Shown here in pieces: positions 42,871 to 52,160 of a stretch of 64,000 nt of DNA; within the stretch, counting starts at the first letter, position 1, and each line of letters begins with the position of its first letter. Below the pieces are notes generated by a model, which was not told where the DNA came from, did not search any database, and saw only the letters and a program-made list of their open reading frames with translations. Both the position numbers and the translations under genes were made by a program. Source of the DNA: an uncultured Burkholderiaceae bacterium (GTDB taxonomy: Bacteria; Pseudomonadota; Gammaproteobacteria; Burkholderiales; Burkholderiaceae_F). The stretch covers positions 1 through 64,000 of the forward strand of contig CALXQR010000008.1 in assembly GCA_944390675.1 (NCBI GenBank). Direction: 5' to 3'.

Positions 42871-44184
42871 ATGCTTCTTAAATTCAGTGCTGAAAACTTT
42901 AAAACCTTTAAGGATAAGTTTGTCTTTTCAATGGAAGCGGCGCCAAAACAAAAAGGGTTGGATGACAGTGTCTTTAAAAAACGAATTGCCTCCAAATGCT
43001 ACAAGGGATTAAGCACGGCAGTTATTTATGGTCCGAACGCTGCCGGTAAAAGTAATTTAATGCAGGCGCTTAGAGTCTTTGAGGCAATTATTCTCAGAGG
43101 AAATATCAAAAGCGCCCCTCAAATGACAACCGATTGGCCGGACGTTCGGTTGGAGCTGATGCCTAACCGTATGTTGGAAAAAGCTCAACCGGTATCTTTC
43201 TGCATTAAGTTTATTGTTGAAGGGTTAGTGATTGAATACTCTCTTAGTCTGGATTTTGGGCTTTTTGGTGATGATGAGTATGAAAGAAAGGTTTTATCCG
43301 AAGCGCTCAAGGTTAATGAGAAAGTGATCTTTGAGCGCTCAGATTCATTGGAAATTAAAAACTTGAGCACAATTGAGTCACTGCTTAATGACGAGACTTG
43401 GGATGGGGAAAAACTTGCGATTTTGACGTCTTTGGCGCAAAGAGGGTTAGAGAGCACGGATTTATTTTTGGTTAATGGTTTTAAGGTCATTTTTTCTAAA
43501 AAACTGGTTCGGAAAATTGAAGATTGGTTCTTGGATCAATTAATTGTTATTCCGCGTCCGGACTTGTTTGAATTTAAGGGCATTAAAGCAAAGGCTTATG
43601 GGGTTAATGTCATAGATGTTTTTACGATGCTTGCCCAAAAAATGGGTACTGACGCCCAGCGACTTGGATACGTTTTTCAGGGCCCCAAAAAAGAAGTTTT
43701 GACTTCAGCGGTAAAAGTCGGAAATAAAGAGCAAGAGTACTTTGTTTCTTCTGAACTCTATGAATCTCGTGGTACTTTGCGCATGATGAATTTATTTCCG
43801 ATCTTTTTCTTGGCGCTTCAAAACGGCAGCACTGTTTTTCTCGATGATTCGGAATCTTGCATTCACCCAATGGTGATGATGAACATCATCAAAATCTTTC
43901 ACAATGATGAAATCAACGTCAATCACGCCCAATTAATTTTTAATACGCATAACCCGATTTTCTTAAATGCCAATCTTTTGCGCAGAGACGAGATCAAATT
44001 TGTGGAACGCGATAAAGAGACACATTTCAGTCATCATTATTCGTTGGCGGACTTTAAAACATCAGGTGCGAACGGCGTGCGCAAAGGTGAAGACTACTTG
44101 AAAAATTACTATGCTGGCAGTTATGGCGCAATCGATGAAGTGGATTTGTCTGACCTTTTTGGCAAGGTAATTTCGAAAAAATGA
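42871..44184 (+). CDS. Lone AAA ATPase of the RloA/AAA_15 type
   Basis: A 437-residue ATPase. MLLKFSAENFKTFKDKFVFSM is the usual N-terminal strand, Walker A is YGPNAAGKSN (about 60-69), and the C-terminal ABC-like part has LFPIFFLALQNGSTVFLDDSES. Walker B therefore ends Asp-Asp where the related gene next door has Asp-Glu, so the catalytic Glu may be changed. FNTHNPIFLN is the switch region. GGAG precedes the ATG at 42871. It has no obvious nuclease partner of its own, but lies just upstream of a RloA-RloB pair. Confidence 0.8.
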   Translation: MLLKFSAENFKTFKDKFVFSMEAAPKQKGLDDSVFKKRIASKCYKGLSTAVIYGPNAAGKSNLMQALRVFEAIILRGNIKSAPQMTTDWPDVRLELMPNRMLEKAQPVSFCIKFIVEGLVIEYSLSLDFGLFGDDEYERKVLSEALKVNEKVIFERSDSLEIKNLSTIESLLNDETWDGEKLAILTSLAQRGLESTDLFLVNGFKVIFSKKLVRKIEDWFLDQLIVIPRPDLFEFKGIKAKAYGVNVIDVFTMLAQKMGTDAQRLGYVFQGPKKEVLTSAVKVGNKEQEYFVSSELYESRGTLRMMNLFPIFFLALQNGSTVFLDDSESCIHPMVMMNIIKIFHNDEINVNHAQLIFNTHNPIFLNANLLRRDEIKFVERDKETHFSHHYSLADFKTSGANGVRKGEDYLKNYYAGSYGAIDEVDLSDLFGKVISKK

Positions 44185-44313
44185 AGTCCAACTAAGAATA
44201 TGCTATGCAATGGCAATTTCAGCCAAATATTGTCAAGCAAATGCAATTAATATAGAATCTAATTTCGATTTCTGAAGATTTTCTTCGCAAAACGAATTCT
44301 TATTGAGGAAATT

Positions 44314-45600
44314 ATGTTACTGGAATTTCGTGTTTCGAACTATCGAAGTTTTCGTGATGAGCAAACTTTCTCAATGTTGGCTTATCCCAGACATGAAGAA
44401 GGTCTTAATACTCATGCGTTTGCGACTGGTGTGGAAAATATTCCTCCGGTGTTAAAAACAGCGGCAATTTATGGGGCAAATGCAAGCGGTAAATCCAATT
44501 TGCTTAAAGCAATTCAATACATGAGAAGTTTCGTTATTCAAACCGTTACGAATCCTTCTCCGGTTCTGAATGCAGCTTTCAGTCCGTTTTTGTTTGATGA
44601 CGACTCTGTTAATAAGCCTTCATCTTTTGAGATCAGCATTTTGCTCAATAGTGTTCGCTACCAGTATGGGTTTAGTATTCTGAAGGGACGTGTGCTTGAA
44701 GAATACCTTTTGGCCTATCCGCAAAAGGTTGCGCAAACTTGGTTTAGTCGTACGTGGAATTCTCAAACTGAGCAGTATGAATACAGCTACAGCACGTTTT
44801 TTAAGGGTAGTAAAAAAACGTGGGAGAAGATGACTAGAGATACTGCGCTCTATCTAAGCACTGCAGTTGCATTGAATAACATCCAGCTTAAACCTATCTA
44901 TGATTGGTTTAAAGACCAGTTGGTTGTTATTAACGATTTGGAACGTCTTAATCAAAATTTCACGGTTAATCAGATTAAGGTCGGTAAAGCAAAAGACGAA
45001 ATCATTAATCTTTTGCAGTCAGCGGATTTCTCAATTGATGACGTCCATTTGTTGACTAAGAAAGTACCTGGCAAAAACATCACATTTAATGGGGATGATC
45101 AGGTACAAGTCACAGATCAAGAATTGGAACAAGACTTTGTGTCATTGGGCCACCAAACAGATTCCGGAGTGCGCTTCTTGAATTTTGATCAGGAATCGTT
45201 AGGAACACAAAAGTTCTTCTTCTTAGCTGGTCCGATTATTGATATCTTGACTAAGCAGGTCACGATTTTGTTTGATGAGCTTGATAGCAGCTTGCACCCT
45301 AAATTAGTAGAAAAATTGATTCAGGCTTTTGAAACCTTTCCCAACCAAAAGGAAGGCTCTCAACTGATTTTTACGACACATTGTGATGGGTTACTTGAAA
45401 ACCAAACTTCCTCTCCTAAGCAAATCCCATTATTACGTCGTGATCAGGTTTGGTTTATTTCAAAAAGCTCTTCACAATTTTCGAAAGTGTATTCGTTACT
45501 TGACTTTAAAGTCAGAAAAAATGAGTCTGTTAGAGAAGGCTATCGAAAAGGAAGATTTGATGCTATTCCGTTGATTGATCAGTTGTTTAAAGCAGAGTAA
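44314..45600 (+). CDS. RloA-like AAA ATPase
   Basis: A 428-residue ATPase of the COG1106 type. Walker A is YGANASGKSN (about 51-60), Walker B is VTILFDELDSSLHP with the catalytic Glu, and FTTHCDGLL is the switch. The C-terminus GRFDAIPLID matches the family tail YGAIP. It is related to the gene at 42871-44184. The next start, of RloB, follows 4 nt after the stop. An ATPase plus Toprim-nuclease pair is the architecture of OLD, Gabija and PARIS defences, so a role in phage defence is a reasonable inference. TGAGGAAATT precedes the ATG. Confidence 0.84.
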   Translation: MLLEFRVSNYRSFRDEQTFSMLAYPRHEEGLNTHAFATGVENIPPVLKTAAIYGANASGKSNLLKAIQYMRSFVIQTVTNPSPVLNAAFSPFLFDDDSVNKPSSFEISILLNSVRYQYGFSILKGRVLEEYLLAYPQKVAQTWFSRTWNSQTEQYEYSYSTFFKGSKKTWEKMTRDTALYLSTAVALNNIQLKPIYDWFKDQLVVINDLERLNQNFTVNQIKVGKAKDEIINLLQSADFSIDDVHLLTKKVPGKNITFNGDDQVQVTDQELEQDFVSLGHQTDSGVRFLNFDQESLGTQKFFFLAGPIIDILTKQVTILFDELDSSLHPKLVEKLIQAFETFPNQKEGSQLIFTTHCDGLLENQTSSPKQIPLLRRDQVWFISKSSSQFSKVYSLLDFKVRKNESVREGYRKGRFDAIPLIDQLFKAE

Positions 45601-45604
45601 GTCT

Positions 45605-46267
45605 ATGCCAAAAAGGAGACAGCATTCTTTAAATAGGCGCAACGCGGGAAAACGACCGACTCGTGATCGCATTCTGATCATTACTGAAGGGGAAACGGAG
45701 AGCAAATATTTTGATGCGCTCCGACGGCACTGCCGTATATCTACAGTTGAATGTATGGTGATGCCTTCAGGGAAAGGAACCTCTCCGAAAAATATTGTCG
45801 ATTATGCAGAATCATTGATTTTGAATGGTTTTATGAACAATCAAAAGCTTCTTTTTCCTTCAAAGTCATTTGAAAAAGTTTTTGTTGTATTTGACGAAGA
45901 CAACGATCCCTCAGCACGGCTTGTTGCACTCAATAGAGTAAAGGAGTTGTCTGGGAAATACAGAACTCAAGAGAGGCGGCCGATTGAATTTATTACGGTG
46001 GATTCTGTTCCAAATTTTGAACTTTGGTTCCTCTTGCATTATGAATGTTTACATCCTCAAAAAATGCTTCCCGCAGATTCGATTGCTCGTTTGAAACAGC
46101 ATGTTCCGGATTACGTTAAGCCAATGCCGAAGATGTTTGACAGAACAAAGGGAAAAGTCGAATTTGCCTGCAATCAAGCTGAAAAATTGCTTGACCATAA
46201 AGATAGGCAAGAAGGGGATATCTGTACGAATGTCCATTCGATTGTGAAATTATTACTTCCCTTCTGA
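45605..46267 (+). CDS. RloB-like Toprim-domain protein
   Basis: A 221-residue protein of the RloB family. The Toprim-like core begins LIITEGETESKYFDAL, with the metal-binding Glu in EGETE. The second acidic cluster is VFVVFDEDNDP (about 93-103), and SVPNFELWFLLHYE is a family segment. It is the presumed nuclease partner of the ATPase encoded 4 nt upstream. The ATG at 45605 is chosen because it directly follows that stop. Ends 10 nt before the convergent GIY-YIG gene. Confidence 0.84.
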   Translation: MPKRRQHSLNRRNAGKRPTRDRILIITEGETESKYFDALRRHCRISTVECMVMPSGKGTSPKNIVDYAESLILNGFMNNQKLLFPSKSFEKVFVVFDEDNDPSARLVALNRVKELSGKYRTQERRPIEFITVDSVPNFELWFLLHYECLHPQKMLPADSIARLKQHVPDYVKPMPKMFDRTKGKVEFACNQAEKLLDHKDRQEGDICTNVHSIVKLLLPF

Positions 46268-46277
46268 GGCGATTGAA

Positions 46278-47234
46278 TCAGTTCGCCAACAAACATTCCA
46301 AGGCCGGGTTGCCTCTTTGAAGCAACCCGCCTTTCATTTGCGTGAGCGCCGTTCGGCGCAGCGCAACTTTCAATGTTTCAATCACGTAATTTAGATGCAT
46401 GAGCCCCGCGCCGATCTGAATGGTATTGTCCTTCTCTGTGATACGGGCAAAAGGCAAATCATTTAGAAGACGCTGACGGGTAAAGCCGGTTTTTAATAAA
46501 TCCTCTTTGGCAATTTCCACCCAACCCCAAGGAGCGAAAGGGGAGAATCGAAAAGAACCGAGGCTTATCAAAGTAGCACTTCCCGCGTGAATACGGATAA
46601 CGGATGAAAACACTTCTTCAGTTTTCTTGGTGTAGGCGGTTGCGCTCCAGAAATCTTCTCGAGTGTCTTCAGGCTTTGGAATAACCGAGAGAACAAATTT
46701 CCTGGCTAAAGGAAAAATCTGTCCCCAAACGGGATGCGCTCGTGCCAAATCAAACTGGTGGCGCAAGCCTGGGTGCATTGCTTGATAAGTCTGGTACCAA
46801 AGAAGAGTCGGTTTGGCTTTTTGTTCTTCAGCGAGCCATTCTTGAATTTCCTCTTCAGTAATGAGATCGGAGAGTGTTTTTTCTCGAGCGGGCTTTTGTT
46901 CTCTAAGCGCTAAATTTTCAAGCGGGATTCCCTTTTTTTCGGCCAGCGCAATGATCTGCTTTTCTTTTTCATCGATGTGTTTAGCCAAAACCGGCATAAA
47001 AGCGAGCTCTTCAATCACGGTTCCGCGTGCTAAATGGTTTTCAAAACGCGCGGGCATGTTGTTCGTTTTCCCGACATAGGCGGTGTTTCCCGGTCGAATT
47101 TGAAGATAAATACCCGAGAGGATCATTGAATTTTCAAAGAGGCTCACGACGCTTGTCATGCCTCTGACATCGGCAATTCGCTTGAAACCCAATTGGAATG
47201 CGGCATTCATGCCGAAAACGGAAATTTTGGCCAT
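46278..47234 (-). CDS. GIY-YIG-domain nuclease-like protein
   Basis: A 318-residue protein. Residues about 40-70 form a GIY-YIG module: GIYLQIRPGNTAYVGKTNN, then RFENHL with the catalytic-type Arg. The Glu normally found further on could be one of those in the following helix. The remaining 220 residues match no family I recognise. ATG at 47234; no strong ribosome site. It sits between the RloAB-like pair and the conjugative operon, in what looks like a small accessory patch. Confidence 0.68.
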   Translation of the reverse strand: MAKISVFGMNAAFQLGFKRIADVRGMTSVVSLFENSMILSGIYLQIRPGNTAYVGKTNNMPARFENHLARGTVIEELAFMPVLAKHIDEKEKQIIALAEKKGIPLENLALREQKPAREKTLSDLITEEEIQEWLAEEQKAKPTLLWYQTYQAMHPGLRHQFDLARAHPVWGQIFPLARKFVLSVIPKPEDTREDFWSATAYTKKTEEVFSSVIRIHAGSATLISLGSFRFSPFAPWGWVEIAKEDLLKTGFTRQRLLNDLPFARITEKDNTIQIGAGLMHLNYVIETLKVALRRTALTQMKGGLLQRGNPALECLLAN

Positions 47235-47257
47235 TTTTTATTTTCCCTGATTTGCTC

Positions 47258-47343
47258 AAAAATTAAGCGCTGAGGATCATAGACTGTATCAATTAGCTCA
47301 TTGATTTTTTTAGGAAAAATCTATTGGACAACGCTTAATTTTT
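47258..47343. repeat. 12-bp perfect inverted repeat in the GIY-YIG/82-aa gene divergent gap
   Basis: AAAAATTAAGCG (47258-47269) recurs inverted as CGCTTAATTTTT (47332-47343), and the match extends to 14 of 15 bp. The inner segment is 62 bp. It lies between divergent genes at the left margin of the conjugative operon. It could be an operator pair, a promoter-proximal stem or an element boundary. Confidence 0.55.
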
Positions 47344-47426
47344 CATGGTTAAATACTCCCTGTCGACAGACATTGGGCCCATGGTTTGAAGACAGTTTGA
47401 TTTAATTTTTTTTGTGAGTTTTAGAA

Positions 47427-47675
47427 ATGAAATTTTGGGAATACCTCACCACGCCGCCCGTCCTTGAAGATGAATACGCCAACCAGATTTTGAATCTGAA
47501 AATTTCCCCACAGGAAGTGTTTGATACGGTGTTTTTCTTTGTTGCATTAATCATGGTCTCACCTTGGTACGTGATGGATGAGAATGGCGAACTTCACCAT
47601 CGTTTACCTCCTCGTCCTTACAGAAAAGTTCCCCCATCTTTGAAGTGGGGGCATCTCCCTCGCCATTGGTTTTAA
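47427..47675 (+). CDS. Small hypothetical protein (82 aa)
   Basis: I do not recognise this protein. It has one hydrophobic segment (about residues 33-50) and a proline-rich C-terminus. A weak ribosome site precedes the ATG. Its 3' end contains the hairpin CCCCCA-N9-TGGGGG, similar to stems at ends of some IS200/IS605 elements, so the reading frame may run into a relic rather than be a true gene. It is convergent with the traG stop at 47691. Confidence 0.35.
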   Translation: MKFWEYLTTPPVLEDEYANQILNLKISPQEVFDTVFFFVALIMVSPWYVMDENGELHHRLPPRPYRKVPPSLKWGHLPRHWF

Positions 47676-47690
47676 ATAGAAAGTTCATCG

Positions 47691-50600
47691 CTATTTTTGA
47701 GCGGAGCGTTCAAAATCAGACAGCTCCGCTTTGTCCTTTTGACCAATTGTTCTTAGCGATTCGTTAAAGGATTCAGAACGGTCAGCTTTCTCTTGTAATT
47801 GCTCCTTGTACTCAGCAGGAGAGTCGTAAAGAACACCGCCTAAATATGCGTTAGCAATAACGGTGGGCACGCCGGATTGTTTTTCTTCGTAAAGCGCCTT
47901 TGCTGATAAAGTGGCGCCTCGGTTTGTTGCCAGATTACCGCTGAGTTCTTCCATATCTTGTTGGATAGAGTTGCGTTCTTGATTAACAACACGGCTGATA
48001 GATTCAGTATTGGGCAAATCGCTTGGATCCTTACCTCCCAATGATTGCTTCATGGCAATGCTTGAGTCCAGATGATTGGCAGAGAGTGAATCATCAAATT
48101 TTCGAGTGGTTTCATCTTCAAAACTTTGCCGGTGAGGTCTTGCCATGGTGTCGATGTCAATCGTTGAAACCGGATAGGGTGAAGACTCATTCCAGCCGTT
48201 GCCATTGAGCTCTTGGTGAAGTTGTTGTGAGAAATAGCTTCTTGCTGTGGGGCTATGAAACAAAGCGTTTTGAGCGGCTTCGGCAGAACCAAAAGTTTCA
48301 ATCGCTTTTTGCATCGCAATGGGAGAGTTATCCATCATGGTTCTCAAATCTTTATTGGAAACGTAACCCAATTCTGTTGAAGCACTTTGCGTTGCGCTTT
48401 GATCAAAGCTTGCGCGGTTCCCGTACTGGTAAGCACGGGTGAGTTGTTCTTCAAAAGCTTTAGCAGCGCTACGAATGCCTGAATCCGTTGTGCTTTCAGA
48501 AATTTGGCGGGAAGCGGCCAATAGCGTTTTATAGGCTTCTTGCCGTTGAGAAGCGTTTGAGGCGTTACTTTGTTGGGAAACCGTGTCAATAAGCTGTTGG
48601 CTGTTTTGAATTTGCCCGTTACTACTGACATTAAACAGAGGATCATTACCTCCATTGATAAGCGCTTGACGAATACTTCCAAAGCCGGATTGCGAAGGTG
48701 ATTTAGTTTGAGAATCACTTTTTGGTGTCAAAGTTAGAGAGTTATTTTTTGAGCTGAGCTCGGAAGGAACTGATAAGTTTGTTCGTGAAGATTCACTTGT
48801 TTTATTTATGTAGTTTGAGTTGTTAGAACTTAACCCCAAATCAGACCGAATAGATGCGTTTTGCGCATTACTGAAGCTATCGCCGATGGTCTGTGAAGAT
48901 TGATAAGACAAGCTTTCGCCCACCTGCGTTGAGCTGCTCTCTGTTGATTGAAGTCCGGATTGTCGGCTTACTGCGGTATTTAAAAGGCGAGTGAAGCCTG
49001 CCATCGATTTATCAGCAGTTTGTGTAGAAAAGGAACGTAATGCCTGAACGGATTCTGAGAAGCCGAAGCTATTTGTAAAACTGCTGTGGGCGCCTTGGCT
49101 TGCAGCTTCTCCCATGGAAATGGCTGACGAAACACCCATCGAAACAGGCGTCATGGACATGCCCGTTACTGTGCCGTCAGCGGAACGCGTGACAGAACCG
49201 TAGGCCGAAGCTGTATGAAGTATCCCGGAATTAGTAAAGCCCGTGGAGAGGTCACTTTTGTTAGCGCTTTGCATATTGGTTGAAACATTGCCCCAGCTTG
49301 TGTTTCCTAAGGAAATGTTGCCGGCAGTGAGGCTGGCGCCTTGTGCTTGAGCGGCGCTTTGAGCGGGGGCCATGACGCTTGCAGCCAATTGAGCGGTGGC
49401 AAAGTCACTGCCTTTGGCAATTGCAAATGCAATCACCGGGGCCAGGATCGTCAGAAAACCGGCAATCGCTTGAGAACTTGCGCCCGCTTCGCGGATGAGG
49501 TTCGCGGCGTAAATGGTGTTAGCGCCGTACTCATTGATGATTTGCGTCATCGGGTGGCTATCCGTGTGGATGATGAGGTAATTCATTACGGCTGAGATCG
49601 GCGCCCAGAGCTGCACCCAAATGAGTAGCGTGAAGTAGCTTCTCAAAATGGTGCCTGCCATGTGTCCGGCAGCCAACATCATGATGAAAATCAATGGGAA
49701 GGCAGCAAGGATGATGAATTCAAGTGAGTTTCTGACCTTCGGAAGCGCGTCTTTGGCAATTTCTGCCATCGTGCGATAGTTAATTTCTGAAGAGAGATTT
49801 CCTTGAGCTTTCGCTAATGCTGTCGCGGTAGCCAAGGGGTGGCCGGCCAAGGCTGAAACATTTTCAATATCGCTTTGCAGCGTATTCATGAAAACAGAGT
49901 GCTTAATGGAACTCGCCAAACTCTGAGAGACGCCCAAAAGAAGCGTCTCAGTCTGAGGAAGCACTCGAAGAATCAATGAATTGGCATCCACTTGATCGGG
50001 CAAGAGCTTCATCGCGAGGTGCTTTTGAATGGCAGGCAATTCAGTGGAGGCCATGTGATTGTCAATAAAAGCGATCGCCTCATCGCACCCGATCCAGTTG
50101 CCGGATGTATCGGAGGTTTTACGAGCAGGATTTACCCAGCCGGTTTGCGAGATGCTCTGCCAAATGTTTCCTGAATTGCTCAGCGCTTCAATCTTTTGCG
50201 GATAGTCGATTAACTCTGGCATCACGCAATTGCGATTAAAGTCCGATATCAATAAACGTCCTTGAGGGGTGACAGGGCCTGCGGCCAAAATGGCGTTTAA
50301 TGCCCGCTCGGGAAAAACCATACCAAAGCGCGAGAAGCGTTCGGCTTCAACGCCTGCAAAGGTGTCTTCAAAAATGTCCGTGAGCCAATGCCCGATGCGA
50401 GACGTTGTGCTCGCCATAAAGCCAAGACCAAGAGGAACGTCTGACACAACATAAACCGTGCCGGCCCTTTCGTCATTAATGGCAAGATCGACCTTCGGCA
50501 CCAGGGTCACGCCATAGAAAAGCGCCACGGCAAAGATAAAGCTTCCGGCCTCCAGTCCTCGGTAACGTAAGGCACAGATGGTAATCACGCATAGAAATCC

Positions 50601-50720
50601 GAAGAGGATGAGCGTTCTTAAAAGACCCAGAAAGTCTGAAGAGCCCGTGATAGCCACTACAGCTTCAAAGAGGTCCCGTATTTGGGCGCCATTCCAATAT
50701 GCAAAAAATTCGAGTGTCAT
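47691..50720 (-). CDS. traG: Conjugal transfer protein TraG (mating-pair stabilisation)
   Basis: A 1009-residue inner-membrane protein. The N-terminal TraG domain has several membrane segments (about 30-85, 335-460). The C-terminal half (about 480-1009) is soluble, rich in Ser, Asn and Gln, and expected in the periplasm. F TraG stabilises mating pairs and mediates entry exclusion. Length is close to F TraG (938), with an extended Ser/Asn-rich middle. It is the last gene of the operon, 9 nt after traH. Confidence 0.86.
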   Translation of the reverse strand: MTLEFFAYWNGAQIRDLFEAVVAITGSSDFLGLLRTLILFGFLCVITICALRYRGLEAGSFIFAVALFYGVTLVPKVDLAINDERAGTVYVVSDVPLGLGFMASTTSRIGHWLTDIFEDTFAGVEAERFSRFGMVFPERALNAILAAGPVTPQGRLLISDFNRNCVMPELIDYPQKIEALSNSGNIWQSISQTGWVNPARKTSDTSGNWIGCDEAIAFIDNHMASTELPAIQKHLAMKLLPDQVDANSLILRVLPQTETLLLGVSQSLASSIKHSVFMNTLQSDIENVSALAGHPLATATALAKAQGNLSSEINYRTMAEIAKDALPKVRNSLEFIILAAFPLIFIMMLAAGHMAGTILRSYFTLLIWVQLWAPISAVMNYLIIHTDSHPMTQIINEYGANTIYAANLIREAGASSQAIAGFLTILAPVIAFAIAKGSDFATAQLAASVMAPAQSAAQAQGASLTAGNISLGNTSWGNVSTNMQSANKSDLSTGFTNSGILHTASAYGSVTRSADGTVTGMSMTPVSMGVSSAISMGEAASQGAHSSFTNSFGFSESVQALRSFSTQTADKSMAGFTRLLNTAVSRQSGLQSTESSSTQVGESLSYQSSQTIGDSFSNAQNASIRSDLGLSSNNSNYINKTSESSRTNLSVPSELSSKNNSLTLTPKSDSQTKSPSQSGFGSIRQALINGGNDPLFNVSSNGQIQNSQQLIDTVSQQSNASNASQRQEAYKTLLAASRQISESTTDSGIRSAAKAFEEQLTRAYQYGNRASFDQSATQSASTELGYVSNKDLRTMMDNSPIAMQKAIETFGSAEAAQNALFHSPTARSYFSQQLHQELNGNGWNESSPYPVSTIDIDTMARPHRQSFEDETTRKFDDSLSANHLDSSIAMKQSLGGKDPSDLPNTESISRVVNQERNSIQQDMEELSGNLATNRGATLSAKALYEEKQSGVPTVIANAYLGGVLYDSPAEYKEQLQEKADRSESFNESLRTIGQKDKAELSDFERSAQK

Positions 50721-50729
50721 TTCCTATCC

Positions 50730-52148
50730 TTATTCGCGAACGACCCAGCGGGAGGCCAAGTTTTGAGCGGCATTGCCCAAAAGACTTCTTTCAATGTGTT
50801 CAATCTGTTCCATAAAGCTTCTTGCACGGGACATCTGTTGGTAAATTCGATCGCTTCGGGAAGCTAAATCCAAGCGGACAGAGGCAATGCGGGCGGAGAT
50901 GCGTTTGACGTGCTCGGCGTTGATGCTGTTTGCCTGCGCACCGCTTGCGCTCGTGATGACTTTTTCAATATCAATCGTCAATTGGTCAAGTGCTCGGACA
51001 ATGGCCTCATAGGAGGCGGCTTCCACATAAACTCTCAACAAATCTTCTGAGAATCCCGCATACCGATGAGTGGTCACGGTGTTAATAAGGCGAATAAGGG
51101 GAATGGAAGAAACAGAGCCCAAAAGGAGTACATCATCTTCCGATACGCGTGTGGCATCACGGGTCAACAAAGCCTGACGGTAGTTCGTCGCAGCTTCCCA
51201 CAATCTGTGAGTAAGGTTGATGTCATCGATGGCGATGCGCTCGGGATAAAGACACTTGGTGTCTTTGGTGGCACACGACAGACGCGTCGCGTTTGTAAGC
51301 GTGACACTTTCGGCAGATCCAAAAAGGAGGCTCGCAATGTCTTCACCCATGATGTAACGAGAGCGGGGAACGGCAGAAGAGTCCTCTCCCGCCTGCGTGT
51401 AGATTGTCGTGCCCACAAGGGTCATCATGAGTTCTTTAAGTTCTATGGGGTATTTAGAGGTCAGCGTTCCGCCTCCCAAAAGGGACCATGTAAGGTTGAT
51501 TTCGCCCGCTTCAATGGTGTTTCCGCCCGAGTCTGTGCGAGTGGGCGTGTTTTTAAAGACTGTGGCGCCGTCCGTGCGCGTCATTGAGTCGGCTTCATAA
51601 GCATCGCTGGCTACACCGGACTCTCTTAAATGGTTCGTTGCGGAGTATTTGAGTTTTTCCATGTACCCCTGGGCGCCCGTCATATCAAGAATCGTCTGGG
51701 CGGCCATGCAGGAATCCTGGAATTTGGAGCTGTAGTCGCGGATGAGGTCACGGAAAGAGGTGACTTGTTCAGATAAGTCAGGTGAGAGCGTCTGTAGTGC
51801 CAATTGAAAAGCTAGACCCGGAAGCGAAGAGCCGATCGCCCGTAAATAGTTCAGGAATTCCTCTTTAGAAGGAATGCTGAAAGCGCCCATGAAGAGGTCA
51901 ATGCCTCCGCACCCCGCAGAAAGTTTCGGCGGCGTGAACTGAAAAGGCGTGAAGTCCGCGCGAGGCGCTCGGTAAACAAAAGCACCGGCGGTTGCGATAT
52001 TCAAGTGAGCGGACTCGTAGATGCCGGCAGCTGTGACGTTGCCCTGGGCGGCGCCTGACGAAGAGTCGTAGAAATCTTCCAGAAATCCCGCAAAGGAAGC
52101 GCCGGAGAACATTAAACAGAGACAGAGAGCGAGTGTTTGTTTTCTCAT
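50730..52148 (-). CDS. traH: Conjugal pilus assembly protein TraH
   Basis: A 472-residue protein with a signal peptide (MRKQTLALCLCLMFSGASFA). The conserved SAGCGGIDLFMGAFSIPSKE is the hallmark of TraH. Periplasmic protein needed for F-pilus assembly together with TraF. The ATG at 52148 is preferred; AAGGATTGG lies upstream. It is spaced 12 nt from traF. Confidence 0.88.
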   Translation of the reverse strand: MRKQTLALCLCLMFSGASFAGFLEDFYDSSSGAAQGNVTAAGIYESAHLNIATAGAFVYRAPRADFTPFQFTPPKLSAGCGGIDLFMGAFSIPSKEEFLNYLRAIGSSLPGLAFQLALQTLSPDLSEQVTSFRDLIRDYSSKFQDSCMAAQTILDMTGAQGYMEKLKYSATNHLRESGVASDAYEADSMTRTDGATVFKNTPTRTDSGGNTIEAGEINLTWSLLGGGTLTSKYPIELKELMMTLVGTTIYTQAGEDSSAVPRSRYIMGEDIASLLFGSAESVTLTNATRLSCATKDTKCLYPERIAIDDINLTHRLWEAATNYRQALLTRDATRVSEDDVLLLGSVSSIPLIRLINTVTTHRYAGFSEDLLRVYVEAASYEAIVRALDQLTIDIEKVITSASGAQANSINAEHVKRISARIASVRLDLASRSDRIYQQMSRARSFMEQIEHIERSLLGNAAQNLASRWVVRE

Positions 52149-52160
52149 CGAAACCAATCC

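Noticed and set aside
47235-47426. Attachment site or tRNA at the edge of the conjugative element
   Set aside because: No tRNA 3' end and no direct repeat pair could be found; only an inverted repeat is visible.
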